DNA of 64,000 nt from Epiperipatus broadwayi (lineage: Eukaryota; Onychophora; Udeonychophora; Euonychophora; Peripatidae): assembly GCA_028023455.1 (NCBI GenBank), contig JAQFVV010000032.1, forward strand, positions 5,180,392 through 5,244,391. The letters run 5' to 3'. This document shows, in pieces, positions 1-14,011 of this stretch. The notes below the pieces were generated by a model, which saw only the letters and a list, made by a program, of their open reading frames with translations, had not been told where the DNA came from and searched no databases. Position 1 is the stretch's first letter. Each line of letters begins with the position of its first letter. The position numbers were made by a program, and so were the translations under genes.

Positions 1-1000
1 ATACCTGGAGAATATTAATTTTTGTGTGTGTTTTGCTATATATTGATCCAGATAGATTAACCATTTACTACATGTAGACTTGTTTGAAACTAGATTATTA
101 ATCATAGTAGTGTTGGATTGTAGGACAATGATTTCAAAAATAGAAGGTGGCCAGATAAGTTAAAATTAAATTATTTTTCTTCATCATCTATATTGTTTTG
201 AAGTCATGATTTTTTTAAAGGTATTTCTAAACCTTAAGTAAAATCTTTTTTCTTACACTTTTTTTTCTGTAATTTTGGGGATATGAAACAGTATATTCCT
301 TCTCTCATAACTGTTTCACCTATTTTCCTCACAGCTTCATCTGTGCCAAATTTAAATCCCCTCTGAGTACATATATATAACCATCAACATGGTTATATAG
401 GTATCATCACATATATATGTACAAATGACTGCTAATATCATGAGTTTATATATATATATTACAGAGTGTATATTTATTTTATTTTAAAATAATATATTTG
501 TGTATTATAGATTTTATTTTATAAAAAAGACTTGATTTGTTATTTTACATTTCAAATTGCATGTATATAGGTATGGTCTACATATGACTGTGTTATATGA
601 GAGTAATATTATTTAAAAGTTCTATTGACTTAATTTAACCTTAAAGAAGTTATAAACAAAAGCCATGGTAGGCACACCTAATTTAACATAGCTGGCTGAA
701 GTAACTTATGTTGTCAATAAGTAATAATATTTTTTTCAAAAATGTATAATTTTTGTAAAGAAAAATACTGAACTGAAACTATTGCAAAGTCATTAGAGAT
801 TTAAAATGGTAAAGTTTGTTAAAATGGTAAAGTTTGTTCCTGGTTTAAATAAATCAAGTTATAACATTTCAGAGGGTGCTAATTGATTCTCAAGAAGTAA
901 ATTGACTTATTGACAGCGAGATGTTCTAATTCTTGAATCATATAAATAGGCCACATTTCTAGCTGTAAATATTCTATTCTATAATTTTAAGAAGTGTTGT
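1..1000. other. AT-rich non-coding DNA
   Basis: No coding signal is visible. The stretch holds short (AT)n runs and an exact 18-bp tandem duplication at 803-838. Confidence 0.5.
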
Positions 1001-1252
1001 TAACCAGAATCCATGCCAGTTTTTACTCTGACATGTCTGGCTAGGCACACCTAGGTTTGCCATTTCTCTGGCAGGATATGGAGGGGAATCCTTCCAGAAG
1101 CCATCGTAAGAAAAAAAAGACATCTTAATCCAGATCACCTATCCCAAGAAGAGTGACACTATGCCCACTATCTGATGTGGCTACATTTCAAGCTACAACC
1201 AAAAAGATCAGTAATATTTTTGCAAGGACTGCAGAGCTCTATAAATTAATCT
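1000..1252 (+). other. Unassigned island of higher GC with exon-like frame
   Basis: This patch is clearly richer in G+C than its surroundings. A pyrimidine-rich stretch followed by CAG just before 1076 resembles a splice acceptor, and GTAAGA near 1107 resembles a donor. The frame of the ATG near 1079 begins MEGNPSRSHRKKKKTS and has one stop; it then continues open through RSPIPRRVTLCPLSDVATF and onward to about 1250. I do not recognise the product. It could be an exon, a decayed pseudogene or an unrecognised transposon piece. Confidence 0.25.
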
Positions 1253-4200
1253 TTAAATCTGTAACTTTAATATTAAGCTAGCTTATTTAATATAATGAAC
1301 ATTTAATCGTATTTCTTAAAACTCTGTTAAATTAACATTCAGTCTTATTTCTTAAAACTCTGTTAAATTAAATCATTTATAAAGTAAAACTATGTAAACT
1401 TGCCTGAATTCATCTTTATAATGTAAAATAATTTATTCTTTTAATCTATAAATAACTACAATTAGGTATGACTTAAATTTCTTAGAATTGTGGTCATGTC
1501 TAGATTTATTGTTTTAAATATTTTATCTAAATTTATTATATATGTTATTATATATCAATCTTTTAAAACAGTAAATACTAATTATTAATGAACTTTCAAT
1601 GGAGATAATTAAAATCTCCATTTTAAATATTTTCAGAATGCTACTTCACATATTGAATTGCTGTTTCAAAATCCTACATGCTCATTATTATCATTATATT
1701 ATTGATTTTATAAATTGTCTTATATTTTGTGAGGTTTGCTTAGTCAGTTATTATGACTTATGACTTTTTGATATATATTAGTTAAAAGTGCTGGAATAAC
1801 TAGAGATGATATTAAAGTATACTTGTTAATGTTTATTAATGCTCATCAAATATACATTCCCTCCTTAATTATATATATATATGCATATTCAGTATTTTAA
1901 CTTAGGTTATAATTTAATCTAAGCTCTTTTAATTAGCATAATTATAATGCTGGTTTAAGAACTGGATTATGTTAGTTTGGCAGATATTTTAGGCACAGTT
2001 AATTAATTATACTTATACATATTGGTCTTTTGTGTGTGTGTTGTGTGTCTTTATAAAGTGCAAATTTGTACATTTACACTTTGCTACTTCTTTTAAAAGG
2101 GGTTCACAATGACTTGTTGCCCCATGTCTTAGTTCAGATATAGTTATCTTTATTAGAACTGGAAGATGAGGGTTCAGACCATGTTTATAAAGCCAATTCA
2201 AGTTTCTGAACTTATCTGTTCATATATTACTTGCAGCAAACTGTTCAGTCTCAGTGCACTAAGCATTTGATGCTGAAGTGCACCGTTGACTTTTCTTAGA
2301 AGTGCACCGTTGACTTTTCTTAGTATTTTATGTAGGACCAAAGTATATATATGCAAATCTAAAGGTAATCAGTTCTTTTTCTCTATTCAGCTTTAGACTG
2401 AAACTCAAATATTTGTTACCAGGTTGCATTTGCATTATCTTGAGCTTATTTATTCATTCACACTGTTAATATATATAACAGCCATTTTAGAACTGTATGT
2501 GGTCATCATCTTGGCTAGGCTATTGTCTTGTAACATTAGCAAACCATGCACAATAGGATGGGCATATTAAATGATTAGAGGCATAATTTATTAACCACAC
2601 ATACACCTATTTTAATATGTTAAGATGAGACCGCTGTATTGATAATGGTCTCATCCATGATGTAAACACCTGTGTGTGTGTGTTAATCCCACATATTAAC
2701 ACTATATAATTCTTGTCATTTTCTTTTATTTGATTTTATGTTATTGTTTTCATAAATCAGTTTAAAATATAAAACTTGTTTCATATCTTTCTTGCTCATA
2801 GTTCTATTTCAATCCAATCCATGTTATTTTATTCCAAATTCCTTAATGATTTTATATGTCTAATATGCCTTATTGTAGTTAAGTTAATTAGTATGATAGT
2901 ATATTTCAACCCATCAAGTTAATTGTTAGCCAGCCCTGGAATCTCATGTTTATTCCTGCTCAGAGCTGGCTTGCAGACTGAATTAAGACCCATGTGTAAC
3001 CTCAGAAATGTCATTCACAAGATGTTAATTCATGGAGTATTATCAAATGAGTTGAAGTTGGTCAAATTCAAGGCCTCACTATCTCATTTCAGTCAACCTT
3101 GGTATACTTTGCCTGTACTCTGGATTTTGCTACATGAATGTACAAATCTAATCATTACAATATTAAAAAGCACTCTTTAGGAAAAAGAGGAATCATTGGT
3201 TTATTTTAAAATTATGTATTTTGTCACTGGTGACAAATATTTGTCTACAATAAAATTATACATTTTATAGTAAAATAAATAATACTGTATCATAAATTTG
3301 TACAACTTAATCTCAATAATAATTTGTGTTGTATGTATAATAGAATTGTATGGTTTATAATGGAGGGTCATAAGAATTTTGAGTTAAAGCCTTAATTCGT
3401 AGATCTTGACATTTAGAAACAACTACTTTACCATTACACTAAATCATGTGGATATATTTTTTATTTAGAATATAATAACAAAAAATATAGTTATATATTT
3501 TAAAAATTTAAATTCTAATAATGACCCTACATTTAAAGATATCAAAATTATTTTTTTTTTAAAGTAATCAAATACTGTAAAGTAACAATATCTTTTTCAG
3601 ATAAAAAATATGAATACAAAATTGACTAAATATAAATTCTAGTTTAATGACTATGTTTCAGTGATTGAACAAAAAATATAATTATTAAACTACCAAAAAT
3701 AATATATAGAAAAAAAATATGTATTGTCTATGCTAAAATATTAATAAACAAAATATCTAAGCAGATTTCACTGAAATTGTTTTTTAGCTATCAAATATTG
3801 TCAAACAAATTAGATAATTAATCCTGCTTATTTTAAACGTCTGAATTAGAAATAATTTATTCTAGTCAGTCTACTACAAAACCATATATTGCAAATTTGA
3901 GGATTCAGTGATCCTCAATGATGAAATTAAATTGCTAAAAACTAGTTTGAGAGTTAGAGATATTATAATCTGAAGCAAAGTTTAATGCAAGTGGCAAATT
4001 TTCACATTACTCAACATTATTTAAAATGATATTAAATTTCAATTAGCAATGATTATTAATTTCATTGACTTTCAATCCCATAGGATCAAACATTATATAA
4101 ATATACAATTACAAGTTATGCCATAAAAAATTAAAAATGATATCAACTTTAATAAAAACCAAATACATAATTTTTAAGTCATTTTTATTTTCATACTATT

Positions 4201-5324
4201 AATTTCATTGTAACAAAAGAAAGGATAATATGATGTCATAGAAACATTAAAGATGAGTCACATTAAAGATGAGTCACATATAGTGACATTACAAATGGCA
4301 TTTTGCCACTGGAAAAAACTTATAAAAATATCTAAACTAACAAAACCTTTCATAGTCCCTGCTTATCTTTAAGCATAAAATCCAGTTTTCCTACTCCATT
4401 TATGCACCTAATACAAAATTTATGTAATCAACAGATATCAGATAGTAGTATTTAATAAATTCTTGTCCAGTGTTGTCTTATTCATATCCCAAAATAAGTC
4501 TTAGCTCATGGCTTTTATAAGTAATGAGTTTTGGATTGTTATTTAATGCACCCTGAACTTTTTGGGATCTGGTCCATCTTTCCTTTAGCAACAGTCTTAC
4601 ATCTTGTCTCCAGAAACTGTCTTTTAAAAAAAAATGTCCAAGGAAATGTCTATTAGATACCAAAATGTAAAAATGCACTAAATGCAGATCCAAAGCTTAT
4701 CACTGATTAAATACATAAGCTAAAAAGCTAGTGTGGATATGACTTCATATTAGATAAGGTTTTGGTGGGTGTTACCATTGCTCATGCTTACATTAGTTGG
4801 CGGAACTGAGACAAAAAAAAATTCTAAGTTATGTCTAACAAATTAGCCTTAAAATGAAAAATTCAAATGAAAAATATAAGTTAAATTCATAAATATAAAT
4901 ATTGTTTTTTAAAATATAGATCAAACTCAGTTAATAATAATTAATGTATACTGGAAGTCACCTAACATGTCACAATGCTGACATTTAAAAAGAATCCAAA
5001 ACATTTTGATGATTACAAATCAGTAACCAAACTTTACCAACTAATGTCATACTAATCAAATTCTATATCAGTGATACATAAAATACATCAGACTGATATG
5101 TTGTAGAAGCATTCTTTAGATATAATATTTGAAAAATATTCAGTAATCAAATTAATAAAAAATAAGATGTTGTAAACATATAACACTAAAGGTTTACCTG
5201 TTATCATAGTTGACATTAAATTTTATCTCATTGGATATCTTGTAGATGGTAGATGACAAACCTTTGAAAATTATATTAAGATATAAACTGACAAACAAGG
5301 TAAAATTTGACATTAAGTGTTTCA
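1253..5324. other. AT-rich non-coding DNA
   Basis: No gene is recognised. It contains an exact 24-bp tandem duplication at 2275-2322, a spaced repeat of the same kind of length at 1311-1334 and 1347-1370, and a 16-bp tandem duplication at 4245-4276. An 85-codon open frame at 2923-3180 sits in a slightly GC-richer patch but shows no recognisable motif. Confidence 0.5.
2275..2322. repeat. 24-bp exact tandem duplication
   Basis: Two adjacent identical 24-bp units, each containing GTGCACCGTTGACTTTTC. It looks like a recent slippage or duplication event. Confidence 0.8.
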
Positions 5325-5970
5325 AAAGAGTAATCAGTGGATGCCAGAAGTCTTGTGCATAAAATCCTCATCTAGTGCCCACTCATCCAACATCCCCAGA
5401 CTATTTTCTGGCTTGTGGCCTTCATCAATGAGGAACCTTGGATCTGGGGAGCACTGTACCTAGATCTTAGGATCTAATGCAACCCTCCAGCAGCCACCTT
5501 TTATCTCCACTTAACTACAAAACTTATGAGTCTTAAATTGAAAACATCTTAATATTTTTAATCCAAGCTCATCAGCTTATATAGTCATATAAGTCTGAAC
5601 TCAGTTCAGTACCCATACCTTTTGATGTCTTTGGTTCTTTAATAACCATAGTCACCATTATCTTATTAGGCAGGATTGGTTTTAAGCCAATAAACATCAC
5701 ATGATGTTTATAACTGTTATTAAAACAGGCAAAACTCACTATATGTATTGCCACTCACTGCAAGCTAGAGTAATCAATGGATGCCAGAAACTAGTCTGGG
5801 GGTGTTGGATGAGTAGACACTAGATAGGGATTTTATGCACAAGCCTTCTGGCATCCATTAATTACTCTGGCTTGCAGTGAGTGGCAATACATATAGTGAG
5901 TTTTGCCTGTTTTAATAACAGTTATAAGCAAGCATAAGAAATAGTGACCATGTGATGTTTATTAGCTTAA
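5325..5970. mobile_element. Family B inverted-repeat element, copy 1 (composite)
   Basis: The left part (5325-5700) carries the family B arm in minus orientation, including a decayed hammerhead core at 5391-5437. The right part (5690-5970) is a short hairpin. In it the outer arm (GCCACTC, GTAATCAATGGATGCCAG) runs directly into AAACTAGTCTGG and then into the reverse complement of the same outer arm. It ends in the family terminus with TGTGATGTTTATT. No coding capacity. The family recurs at 15.4, 35.1, 45.4, 46.3 and 53.9 kb, with decayed pieces at 9.8 and 29.2 kb. Confidence 0.8.
5391..5437 (-). ncRNA. Decayed hammerhead ribozyme motif (family B, copy 1)
   Basis: On the minus strand the order is CUCA, UUGAUGA, a GGC/GCC stem II, GAAAAUAGUC and CUGGGGAU. 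Compared with the intact copy at 54.1 kb, C3 of CUGAUGA is U and the stem III C-G pair is lost. Probably inactive. Confidence 0.5.
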
Positions 5971-8900
5971 TTCCAAATGCTACATATGATATGGGGGAAA
6001 TTTAAAAAATACCAAAATTAATTATGAAAATACATTTATGGTGTTAAGATCATCATTTTGTTTTTGTAGAACTTAAAGTTAATGGATTTCTAAAGGTCTA
6101 TTCTAAGTTTGTGACATTATATGACATTCACTATTCAAAAGGGAAATGAGTTAAATGGGAGTGAATTCTTCTCTTCTTTTAGAGACAGATATTGTAATGA
6201 TATTAGTGATGATTGAAAGTGCATAGTTTTTCTATAAATACAAGTTAATTATTTTTTATACTTTTGTTTGAAAGGAAAAATGATGAGTATCATTTAATTG
6301 TTTTATTAAAAATATTTATATCATAAAATACTTTTAGAAAATTCTGTTAATAAGGAAAAATCAAACGATTTCTTGCTTGGAGTTCATAAAAAATTCAAGC
6401 ACCAAAAGTGACAGAAGTATAATGAATGGTTAAACTCCAAAATCTACCATTCTCTCATTCTATTAAACTGGGCAGAATATTTCCTGATAATTGGATTGAG
6501 AATTTTATTTTTATAAAATTTATAAAAAAATTCAGTCAAAATTTTCAATAGAAAAAATTAGAAAGCATTATCTAACATTGTCAGAAAGCATTTAGATGTT
6601 CATACGAATCATGTATTATACAAATTTATTTTATAAATTCATGTTTTAGCAAGTACCTACCAACAGTCATTTTTCAAAAATATAATAAAGACATAGCAAT
6701 TATAAACAAACCCCTATTTTCCAGCAGGTTATAAATAATTTTATTTTATTTAATTTTATATACAGACTATAAATTTAATAAACTTCAAGTATATCTATAA
6801 TATTTTTTATATAGGTGCATGATAATCTCAGTCTTTTAACTTAAAAAATAATTAATAATCATATTATGTATTTGTTTAAAGTTGGTTATTATGATATTTG
6901 CTAAAAAAAAAAAAAAAAATAAGGCACCTATAAAGTAAATTTTTTTAATGTACACTAATAAATATAAAACAATGGGTATTTGGCCTAACCGAAAACATCC
7001 GGTTAGTCAAAATGCAACTTGGAAGTCAGCAGCATGTTTCTCATGTCTCAACTATATGTTAAAATATAGGAATAAGCATTAATTGTAATTTTATATAGAC
7101 ACACATACATCTATATATAATAAAATCCTAGAATTAATGTTACAATTTTTAATATATCAACATATAAATAAATTAATAACAGTTGTAGCTACTTACAGCT
7201 GGACTATCATTGAAATAAATAAATTATGTGATTTTAATATTTCAATTTTTAAATTTTAATTATAAATGATATTAAAGGCAGCAGAAGTGGGATAAGCTTG
7301 CTATATCTAATATTTATTTATTTATTTATTTGCATAGTGAAAATTGTCGAGTTAATTTCAGTATTTTATTATATATATATATATAAGTGGATAATAAAAA
7401 TGTAAAAAAGTAGAGCGATTTAAAATAATATTGGAACTCATTCTGGTAGCGTTGACACCAATGATATTATTTCAATTTATATTTAGTATACTGAAAACTT
7501 AATGAATAATATCTATATGCATATATAGTTATATGATTTTAACATACATTTAAATATATTTATTAGTTAACTTTTAATTACATGACTATATTATTTTTAG
7601 CTGAGCTTATCACAACTTTTTTTATGTTAGCTACTATTATTATTTCATAGACTTTCTCATTTTTATTATCGGTTTTTTTAATCATAAATATTAATGATGT
7701 CTCTTTTTTTATTGTCAACTATTTATCATTTGTATTTTATATTCATTCTTTATCCTGATCGATTTTTCATTTGCGTTCACAAGTCTTGGCAATATTGATC
7801 GAATGATCAAATGATAGATCGCACTTTAATTCATTTCGGCGAAAGCCTGTTGTAATGAATAATAAAAATCAAATTTAGATTTAAGAAATTGCTTTTCAAT
7901 GCAGAATAAATGCTTATAATGTGGTTGCCATTTACTGTAGCACCACTTATAAACGTTCACATTTTTCCTTTTTATTATTTTTCTTTTTAGATTTAATTCT
8001 GTTATTGCATGTATATTATAAATACTTTATATAGTAAACTATTTTATTTAGGAAATATCTTTCTTTTTTTTTTTTAAAGGATTTCCAGAAAAGATTATTT
8101 CCATGATTGTGACATTTTTTTTTTTTAAAAAAAAAAGATTTTTATAAAAGAAGATTTTTATAAAATCTGTGTACCTTCATAAAATGTTCTCCGGTTAATA
8201 TTGCGTTGCACGTTTTTACACATCTTTAATGGAAAGAAATCTTATGAATTAACATTAAGCGTGCTTGATTTTGCAAATGTAATTTTCAATCAACTAACTA
8301 GTTTAGAAATGAATTAAATTTTATTATTTTAGCACATTTTAAATCAATGCAAAATTATTACAGTAAATAAATAAAAATTTAATAAAATTTTCGAAAAATG
8401 ATAATTTTATTTATGAAACTTTTCCAATTTATTGGGATTTGATAAAATAATGGAGACGTGTATTATTAATACTATATGTTTTATATTGTGTAACACCAAA
8501 ATATTTTTATCTAACAAATTAATTTTTTTTAAAAGATGGGAAAAAAATACTAACACAAAGTAGATGCTATCTCTCTCTGTAAGCTTGACAAAAACAAGTC
8601 AGATAAGGGATAATTCATAAAGAATTAAATTGTTACTATTTAAAAAGAATTACTGTTTAGTTTTTCAAAATTGTGAGTTTTAATAAATATAACTGCATTC
8701 ACTAAAAACAAAAGAATAAAAGTTTCTAGAAGCAAGTGTAATCAGAATGATGAATATTAAAAAGGATTAAATTAAAAAATAGAATGACGTGTTTCTGTGG
8801 ACGTCGTGTGACATTTGAGCATCATACATTGATGACAAATTGAGCTTAGATTCAGAAGCTCAAGCACTAAAATTTATAAATATACTGCACTAAGCTATCC

Positions 8901-9834
8901 AGGCATTTGAAATTGTGACCCGAATTAATTACATTAAATAAAATCAATCGGTCATTAAGTAAATAAAGTGAAACCAATCATGGTACCAATCAGTGTATCT
9001 GAAACTTAGCATAACTCACTATTTTATATTCATATCAAAATTATTATTTTAAAAAATAGAAAGTGAATGACTTAAATGCAATAAAAAGTTTAAAGATTAT
9101 TAACGGCTACAATTGCGAAGATTTCAGATTCAATCATTATGTATAGAAGGTAAAAAAAAAAAGGGAAATCAGATGTGCAAAGTTTTACTTTTACATGGAA
9201 ATTAATGATAAATAATTTTTAAATACTTAATATTTTTAATTATATTAGTAAAAAGTGAATTTATTAAATAACTATTTTTATTCCTAAAATGGCTAAATTT
9301 AGACCGTATTGATAATAGGTGTTTTTTGTCAATTTATTTTTTAAGTTTCTCTTACAGAGAAGATACACAAAGTTTTTAAAACAAATTTCAATACACAAAA
9401 ATAAAGAGTAAATACAATGGACATTCTGAAAATCTACTTCTCAATAAATTATAAAAATTACAAGATTGTTAATTTCTATATCATTTTCGTTAATATTTAT
9501 AGCTTTAATAATTACTTTGAAATTGTTGAACTAAACTAATCTTTTTGACAAAAGAGCCTTAGCCTAATTATTATGAAATAAATCAAGGCAATATATATAT
9601 ATATATATATATAGGTTTTTGGATATTAATTATATATATTTCCAAAACAACTTCAAATATAAATATTAAAAGGAATCTTTTATAAAATTTTATTTAAGTG
9701 CACAAAAATTCTAGTATGTTAAAAATATATAAATGTTTACATATATAGATAAACAAAAAAGTCTCCTTGAGTTCAAAACATTTATTGTTAAAATTTTCTA
9801 GTCATTATCTTAAATGGCATGAAAAAGTAACTGG
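5971..9834. other. AT-rich non-coding DNA
   Basis: No coding signal. A small perfect stem (CTAACCG/CGGTTAG) lies near 6986-7007, and poly(A), poly(T) and (AT)n runs are common. Confidence 0.5.
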
Positions 9835-9960
9835 TGACTGTTGGATGAATATCTGCAATCCTGAGTTCAATATTAAAAGCTAGTAGCCAGAAACTAATCT
9901 GGAGATGCTTGTATTTGGTTATTGATTACTCACTTTTACACCAATTAATCTAGAGCAGAA
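9835..9960. mobile_element. Decayed family B fragment
   Basis: The fragment keeps AGCCAGAAACTAATCTGG, matching the stem III and cleavage-site half of the family B hammerhead. It is followed by ATTGATTACTC, which matches the outer arm. The catalytic CUGAUGA half is missing. Confidence 0.45.
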
Positions 9961-12900
9961 CGCTAGAGAGTAAACTAATGCTTATCATATACTGTAATTA
10001 AATTTACTTTTTATTTTAACTATTAATCAATAAAACACTAATGATTTCAATTACATAAATGCTTTAATAAGAATTTATATCTCATTTTTGATCAAATCCT
10101 ACATCATACTTTATTCTTTTGTATTTTTCATTTATTGTAAGTTAATTTTTTTTTGTTTCTCATGACACTCTATTTTAAAATTTTGTCTTTCCTTTCCTGC
10201 CTATAAAAAAATATATTTCTTCCTATTGTCAAATATATTTTCTATACACTATTTTTCAAAATTTATTTTTAAACATAAAATATTTCTAATAACTTTTTCA
10301 AAAGTGAGTCCAGATAAATTGCAAATATTTTGAAGTAAATTAATTTTCATTTGTTATATTTTCTGATATGGCTAAATTGTTTATAGCATTGAATATCATT
10401 TCAAGTGCTTAAAATCATGATTTTGAAATTGCATTATTCTGCACATAATGTAACACAATTAGTTCTTCATTTTCTATGTGCAAATCTAGTCATTATTATT
10501 AATTATTTATTCCTCACAACTAACAGTAAAACATGCAAATATAATTGACAGTCTTTGCCTCTTAAGAATATTTATCAGCAGTAAATAAAATGGTAGTCAA
10601 GAGATTCATTGTGTACTAATGCTAAATAGAGTTGCAATAAAATCTAGAAAAAATTTAGATGTAGAAACACAACTTATTTTTTAAAAATGATAATCAGAAT
10701 TGCTCAAGGTAATTTGTTTCCTCTGACTATTTGTAGCAGTAAAAATTAGTTGTTAAAAAAGAATGATAAAAAATAGTGTTATTTTAAAATTTTGATATAT
10801 TGAAGACTTTAAAATTATTATAAGCAAGAAGGAAAATGAATAAGCAAATATTTGATCACCTTGATCTGAATTCATGCTTGGACACAAATAGCAAGGCTAA
10901 AATTGTCTTATTTGATTACTACTGAGAAAGATTGATAGTAAGAAAATAAAATGTTGATCAAAGATTTGAATATAGACTTTATCATCACAAAAATGACTAT
11001 CTTAGAGAATCCAAAAAACAAATAGCTGATAGATTCATATGAAAAAATATCTTTATATGAGTATCAGAACCACTGTGTCATAATAAGAGTGTTTTTCAAG
11101 AAATTTTTAAGAAAAGACATTGTATAAATATATCATTTTGAATTAAAGCTATTTATAAAATTACCAGAAATTTATATTAATTTGATGATGCCTAATGATA
11201 ATAATAATTTCTATCTATAATTTGAATTTTAAAACAGAAAATAAACTTTACTATACATGAAAAGATGTTATCAATATTAAATCTACTAATGTTATGAAAC
11301 TGATGCAAGAAACACCTTAAGAAAAGTGTTTCTAATTTGTGACTAGTGCTGCCATGAATTTCAAATATGGTACTGTGTTTTTCAAAAATATGACCTAATC
11401 CAAAAATAAACTCTAGCATCTTTTAAGATGTTTATAATATAAGCTCTACTCAAATATAAGCCCTAGTTATGAATGTCAGCCATTTCATTCAACTGTTGAA
11501 ACACACATGGATGTATTGAATTATAAAGTAATGAATGTATAAATAAATATAAATGTAGATTTTTGTACTTGAATAAATGTTACTCAGAATTATTTAACAG
11601 GCAGACTCATATTGAATCATTTTAATAAACTTGCTAATACAATTTTACTTTTCATTTATTAATGCCCATTCTGTCAGTCTGACAAAAGAAGAATTCCTCT
11701 TTCATCTGACCTTGAACTGTATATATTGTAAATAAATCAACATTAATATCTGAAAAACCTATTATTAGTAGCCAATATGCATTTCATATATTATTTTAAA
11801 TTAACTATTCTTAATTTCCTAAATGTTACATATTTAAGCAGTAATAAAAATTATTTATATACTGTTGAAAATAGTACTATTGAATAAATGTATATTTTTG
11901 CACTTGAATAAATATAGATTTTTATACGGGAAAAATTAAGACATCCTTTGTCAATAAACTCTAAGTCATCTTATGGAGCAAAAATTAATATAATATCCAA
12001 TGTTAATTTCAGAGAAACATGATAGTAGCACGTTTTGCATGGTTCTTCCCATCATCAAAATTTACATTAAATTTATCTTGTGAAACTAATTTAAAATAAT
12101 TTAAAGCAGATAAATTTTATATAGCTTTAATACATCAATTACTTGTTTGCAAATAAAAAAATTTAATGTCAAAAATTGATTCTCTCTCTGGTCTGAATTT
12201 TGCTATCTTTTATATGATCTATCTAATGGCTTTATATTTAATTACAAATACAATTAATAAGAGATCCAATTTTCCAAAGTAACTGGATAATCTCAACGAA
12301 TATTTTATTGCACAGAATGTTCTTTTCTTGGAATCATAAAGTAATAGTAAGTAAAAATCAATTTAAAAATAATATCTTTGGAATATGTTTTTTTATTTTT
12401 AAAGAAATATTTTTGTGGGTCAAAAATAAGATTAAACAAATATTTGTGAAACGTGTTGCATAATGTTTGAGAGGTTAAATGATATATTCTATATTGAGAG
12501 AGTTTATCAATACTATTTTATAGTTCATCTTATTTGTCAGACTTTCTATTTTTTAAAACAAAAAAATGCCCATTAGATTACAATTTCTATAGTTTGAAAG
12601 CTAATAAAAAAACTTAAAAAGTCCTACTTTATTTTCATTAAATTCCAATCTTCAACAGCAGAAATAAGAAGTAATAAAGCTTTCGATTTCGTACTTCTAA
12701 AACTAATTCATGAACTATTTTATTAACTTCTTACTGTCAATCTTGCTATTGAATTAAAAAAGTTCTATTATTATTCTAAAAAATTGTTGTTTTCAATAGT
12801 ATCGATTCTTGATATTATTTGGAATCAAAATTGTGTAAATATTAACATCATTACAAATTATACTCATGTATTTTCTTTTATATATATCAAAAATAAAATA

Positions 12901-13920
12901 AAATTGTCAACTTTCTTCTAATTTATTTTATTCTAATAAACTTGATCTAGCTAAAATTATTTATTCTCTTCAGCTTTTTTTAGTTTTATTTATTTACTTA
13001 ACTATTGTTGTCAGTTTATGTGTTTACAATTTAGAAATACTTGTCTTACTTTAAAATTATTGAACAATAATTTTGAAGAAAAAAAATTATTTTTTAAAAA
13101 AGAAAATTAAAAATTTAATTCTTGCCTCATTTCTAGCAACTTTTTGAAGAAATATTTTCAGAGCAGTCATTGCAATCTCAACTGAAAATATAAAATAAGA
13201 AGTTTTATTATTTTTCTTTAATATTTAAAATTGGTAGAGACTACATAATGGAAACAAGTAGTAAATCAGCTTATCAATTTTATAATATAAAGATAATACT
13301 CTATATAGAAGCTGAAATCATTTTTAAATAGCTACATTCTGAAGACAAATTAAAAACCACTCGATAATAATCAGAAAACTTATGCGAATTTTTAATCCAA
13401 AAAATAAAGTAAGTGCCTACTTAGATTAGTCAGATAATGCTGAAGTGTTGATCCTAAAAACTTATGATTAAAATATTATACACATTTTTAGTGATGAGCT
13501 TAATTAGCAAGAACTAGACCTATGCAGAAAGCCCAGCAACTGGGAAGTGATTATGATGAATCCGAAGGTAATTGATGACTTATAAGATGTACCAGACATG
13601 CATGATGCTTTCTTTACCCTAATGAAGAAAGTATTATAAATGCTGAGCTTCTGTGAATAACACTATTAATTTAAAAGTTTCCTATATATAAAAAATTTAA
13701 AATAGTTTAATTACATAAAATACATAATGAAAATTGGCCCAATTTTCTCTTAATTATTAAAGTTATAAACTTAAACAATTAAAAATAAAAAAAATCGTAG
13801 ATGTGTTAAGATGGAGATTTAAAATCTTAATATTGTTCTGTAGAGAGTGTTTTATTATGTTATAATACTTCTATAGTGCTTACACATATATAATGAATCT
13901 AAAAAAATTAAAGTAGTCAA
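9961..13920. other. AT-rich non-coding DNA
   Basis: No gene, RNA or recognisable element. Simple A/T runs dominate. Confidence 0.5.
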
Positions 13921-14011
13921 GCGTTGGTGGCCGAGTGATTAGCACAGTTGCCTTACAAGCAGTTGCCCCGGGTTCGCTTCCCGGACCATGCTTTGACACA
14001 TGAAAAAAAAA
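13921..14011 (+). mobile_element. tRNA-derived SINE, copy 1
   Basis: The head GGTGGCCGAGTGATTAGC resembles a Leu/Ser-type tRNA A box, and GGGTTCGCTTCC is a B-box match, so internal RNA polymerase III promotion is expected for the family. After the tRNA-like part comes CTTTGACACATG and an A-rich tail. Related copies lie at 51.35 kb (minus) and 58.86 kb (plus). A SINE is preferred to a true tRNA because the acceptor stem is poor and the tail is shared between copies. Confidence 0.75.
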
